Source: Acidobacteriota bacterium (GTDB lineage Bacteria; Acidobacteriota; Terriglobia; Terriglobales; SCQP01). From it: a stretch of DNA of 6,554 nucleotides. The stretch covers positions 1 to 6,554 of the forward strand of contig JAKAOE010000112.1 in the NCBI GenBank assembly GCA_021823305.1. The letters run 5' to 3'. Below the pieces are notes generated by a model. The model saw nothing but the letters and a program-made list of their open reading frames with translations, made no database searches and had not been told where the DNA came from. Every line of letters begins with the position of its first letter. Positions within the stretch are counted from its first letter, which is position 1. The translations under genes were made by a program, and so were the position numbers. Shown here piece by piece: positions 4,326 to 6,554 of the stretch.

Positions 4326-6167
4326 TCAGCCGAAGATGGCGTCCGGGACGGCGCGCAGGCGGCGGGGGCGATTGGCGTCCCAGTCGAAGACGATGACCTC
4401 GTTGGGGCCGGGGCGGAGCCAGCAGCCGGGGAGGAAGAGCGAGCGTTGCGGGCCGCGCTCCCAGTAGCGGCCGAGGTGGTGGCCATTGACCCAGACGTAG
4501 CCTTTGCCCCAGCCGCGCAGGTCGAGGAAGCAGTCGCCGGCGGCGGCCGGGGTGAACGTGGCGTGGTAGAAGGCCGGTCCGGGAGGGCCGTCGCCGGCAT
4601 CCGCCAGGGGGGCAAACCGCAGGCTGCTCAGATCGTCGAGCGGGAGCGAGAACATGGTCCAGCCGGGGAGCTCGACGCCGGCGAGCAGAACGCGTTGGGT
4701 GATGCCCTGGCGTTGGCGGGGCAAGCGTGGGCCGAAGTTCACCCGGCCCATGCACTCGACGACGATGTCGAGCGTCTCGCCGCCGCGCAGGCTGACCTCG
4801 AGGCCGGCATGGCCGCGGCTGCGATCGATTTCGCCGAGCAATCTGCCGTTCTGGTAGACGCGCGCGTAGCTGCGCAACGCCCGCGGCGCGAGCTTGCCGG
4901 CGGCATCGGCGGCGATTTCGGTGCGGTACCAGACCAGGCCGTAGGACTGGCCGAGAGCCTCCATCGGCAACGGTTGCGGCCCGGGACGGCCTGACTGCAG
5001 CAACTGCGCCAGGGGAGCGCGCCCGGTCAGGTCGAACCAGGGAATGGACACCGCCGCGAGCGGCGGGGGCAGGTCCGGCAGGTGCTCGCCGGGGTCGAGG
5101 TGTTTGCGCAGCACCGCCCGCAGGGCGTGAAACTTCGGCGTGGGGCGGCCGGCCTCGTCGAGCGGGGCGTCGTAGTCGTAGCTGGTGGTGTCGGGCTGGT
5201 AGCGGCGGTCGAAGTTGGCGCCGGCCATGAAGCCGAACGAGGTGCCGCCGTGGGCCATGTAGAGATTGCAGGAGATGCCGTGGGCGAGCATCCAGTCGAG
5301 TCCGGCGGCGGAGCGCGCGGGCGGGGTGGTGTGGTGGCGCTCGCCCCAATGGTCGAACCAGCCGTCCCAGAACTCGCCGCACATGCGCGGGCCTTGGGGG
5401 CGGAAGCGCTTCAGCACGGCAAAGGCCTTCTCGGGGGAGTCGCCGTCGCCGAAGTTGATCACGCTGGCGCAATCGGGAAGCGAGCCGTGGCGCAGCATGG
5501 CCATGCCGGGGCCGTTCGAGGTGTAGAGCGGGGCGCGGAAGCCGGCCTGGCGGATGAGACCGCGGATCGCCGCCAGGTAGTCGAGGTCGCTGCCGTAGGA
5601 GCCGTATTCGTTTTCGACCTGGACCATGAGGATGGGGCCGCCGCGTTCGGCTTCGAGCGGGGCGAGCTCCTGGCCGAGGCGCTGGAAGTAGCGCCCGGCG
5701 GCGGCGAGAAAGCGCGGATCGCGGCTACGGACCTCGAGACCGGCGGTGGCCAGCAGCCAGGCGGGGAAGCCGCCGAAGTCCCACTCGCTGCAGACGTAGG
5801 GGCCGGGGCGAAGCAGCACCCAGAGGCCCTCCTGCCGCGCCATGCGGACGTAGGCGGCGACGTCGCGCTGGCCGGTGAAGTCGAACTCGCCGGGACGGGG
5901 CTCGTGCTCGTTCCAGAAGACGTAGGTGCAGAGCGTGTTCAGCCCCATGGCGCGCAGCTTGCGCAGCCGGTCGCGCCAATAGGGGCGCGGAACGCGGGGA
6001 TAGTGCATGGAGCCGGAGCGCAGGACGATGCGGCGGCCGTCGAGCTCGAAGGCGTGCGCGCCGAAGCGGAAGCGGTGCGGGCGCGGCGCGGCGGCGCGCG
6101 CCGCTGGGGGCAAGGCGGCCAGCGCCGCCGCCGCGGCCGCGCTTTCGAGGAAGGTTCGCCGGCGCAT
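4326..6167 (-). CDS. GH35 beta-galactosidase, Tat-exported
   Basis: This 613-residue protein is complete. It begins MRRRTFLESAAAAAALAALP, where RRTFL fits the twin-arginine consensus, followed by an Ala-rich hydrophobic segment and a cleavage region near residues 23-27. Folded export to the periplasm or beyond is therefore predicted. The GH35 TIM barrel (about 32-355) shows SGSMHYPRVPRPYWRDRLRK, GLNTLCTYVFWNEHEP, LLRPGPYVCSEWDFGGFPAW, VQVENEYGSYG, with Glu187 as expected acid/base, and GEFWDGWFDHWG, with Glu265 as expected nucleophile, assigned by analogy with the human GLB1 pair. YMAHGGTSFGFMAGANFD follows. The C-terminal part (about 405-600) is the beta-rich galactose-binding-like region, including DLRGWGKGYVWVNGHHLGRY. 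It should hydrolyse terminal beta-galactosides from glycans; the natural substrate cannot be read from the sequence. It starts 11 nt after the stop of the upstream hotdog gene, with a weak AAGG in the gap region as ribosome site, suggesting coupled expression. Confidence 0.95.
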   Translation of the reverse strand: MRRRTFLESAAAAAALAALPPAARAAAPRPHRFRFGAHAFELDGRRIVLRSGSMHYPRVPRPYWRDRLRKLRAMGLNTLCTYVFWNEHEPRPGEFDFTGQRDVAAYVRMARQEGLWVLLRPGPYVCSEWDFGGFPAWLLATAGLEVRSRDPRFLAAAGRYFQRLGQELAPLEAERGGPILMVQVENEYGSYGSDLDYLAAIRGLIRQAGFRAPLYTSNGPGMAMLRHGSLPDCASVINFGDGDSPEKAFAVLKRFRPQGPRMCGEFWDGWFDHWGERHHTTPPARSAAGLDWMLAHGISCNLYMAHGGTSFGFMAGANFDRRYQPDTTSYDYDAPLDEAGRPTPKFHALRAVLRKHLDPGEHLPDLPPPLAAVSIPWFDLTGRAPLAQLLQSGRPGPQPLPMEALGQSYGLVWYRTEIAADAAGKLAPRALRSYARVYQNGRLLGEIDRSRGHAGLEVSLRGGETLDIVVECMGRVNFGPRLPRQRQGITQRVLLAGVELPGWTMFSLPLDDLSSLRFAPLADAGDGPPGPAFYHATFTPAAAGDCFLDLRGWGKGYVWVNGHHLGRYWERGPQRSLFLPGCWLRPGPNEVIVFDWDANRPRRLRAVPDAIFG

Positions 6168-6178
6168 CGAGCGATGCC

Positions 6179-6554
6179 TTAGCGCGGACCGATAGCGACG
6201 AAGCGGCCGGTGGCCCGGGCCAGGACCGTGCCGGCGGCGTCGCGGAGCTCGGCTTCGGGGAAGAGGTTGCGGCCGTCGCGGCGCGTCTCCCAGGCCGCGA
6301 CGGTGACGTCGGCGTCGCAGGGCACCGGGCGCAGGTAGGCGACGGAGAGTTCGGCGGTGACGGCGCGGACGCCGTGCAGGCGGTTGAGCTTGCCCATGGC
6401 TTCGTCGAACAGCAAGGCGATGATGCCGCCGTGGAGGATGCCGCCGCTGCCCTGATACTCGCGGCCAAAGCGGAAACGTCCACTGACGCGCCGCGCCTCG
6501 CGGTCGAGCTCGAACGTCAGCTTGAGGCCCTGGGGGTTGGCGCCGCCGCAGCCG
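6179..6554 (-). CDS. PaaI-type hotdog-fold thioesterase (partial, N-terminus beyond window)
   Basis: The reverse strand is open from the right edge to a TAA at 6179-6181, giving 124 residues of the C-terminal part. The first visible residues GCGGANPQGLKLTF match the C-G-x-x-N-P-x-G-L entry motif common in PaaI-like hotdog proteins, so only a short N-terminus is missing. LHGGIIALLFDEAMGK contains the HGG turn (visible residues 41-43) and an aspartate seven residues later (50), aligned with the PaaI catalytic aspartate. VTAELSVAYLRPVP and AELRDAAGTVLARATGRFVA complete the 4HBT beta-sheet. The family hydrolyses acyl-CoA thioesters in the cytoplasm; the substrate is not predictable here. An internal TTG at 6415 would not be the true start because it cuts off the HGG motif. 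The GH35 gene follows after 11 nt, so an operon is likely, although no metabolic link between the two is obvious. Confidence 0.88.
   Translation of the reverse strand, partial: GCGGANPQGLKLTFELDREARRVSGRFRFGREYQGSGGILHGGIIALLFDEAMGKLNRLHGVRAVTAELSVAYLRPVPCDADVTVAAWETRRDGRNLFPEAELRDAAGTVLARATGRFVAIGPR

Noticed and set aside
4168..5472. 434-residue reverse open frame overlapping the 3' half of the GH35 gene
   Set aside because: Out-of-frame shadow, extremely Arg/Pro-rich, with no domain signature.
5082..6182. 366-residue forward open frame opposite the GH35 gene
   Set aside because: Ala/Gly/Val/Glu-rich shadow caused by high GC; the reverse strand carries unmistakable GH35 catalytic motifs here.

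Overview
This window is very GC-rich and gene-dense. The short gaps, strong G/C bias at third codon positions, a Tat-exported GH35 enzyme, a DUF4015-type hydrolase and a stand-alone ClpB-like D2 ATPase suggest a chromosomal segment of a soil-type bacterium. Acidobacteriota is my best guess, but this is an inference from gene style only; there is no rRNA or marker gene. I see no tRNA, CRISPR array, insertion sequence or phage gene.

Left part. An export-targeted putative glycoside hydrolase (DUF4015 type) reads leftwards off the window edge from position 566. A non-coding gap of about 270 bp (567-837) separates it from a divergent rightward pair. That gap holds several inverted repeats and a possible -10 box. 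The pair is a 154-residue basic/coiled-coil protein (838-1302) followed by a 383-residue AAA+ ATPase (1399-2550) that consists almost only of a Clp/Hsp100 second nucleotide-binding domain. The translation starts of both genes sit in or next to inverted repeats: a perfect 16-bp palindrome covers the first ATG, and an 8-bp hairpin contains a Shine-Dalgarno-like tract just before the second. A two-tier hairpin overlapping the ATPase stop codon may end the unit. This pair is the most interesting part of the window.

Middle. A 526-residue lipoprotein (2625-4205) has a lipobox, a carboxypeptidase-regulatory-like beta domain and a C-terminal half resembling PD40/beta-propeller repeats. Its start lies only 7 nt after a possible -10 box and has no Shine-Dalgarno, which suggests a leaderless transcript.

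Right part. Two leftward genes converge on the lipoprotein gene across 120 bp in which I see no gene or convincing terminator. They are a PaaI-type hotdog-fold thioesterase, cut by the right edge, and 11 nt downstream a GH35 beta-galactosidase with a twin-arginine signal and both catalytic glutamates. They are probably one operon.

Working together: the two hydrolases and the surface lipoprotein fit an envelope or extracytoplasmic carbohydrate role. The small protein/ATPase pair looks like a separate cytoplasmic remodelling module of unknown target.
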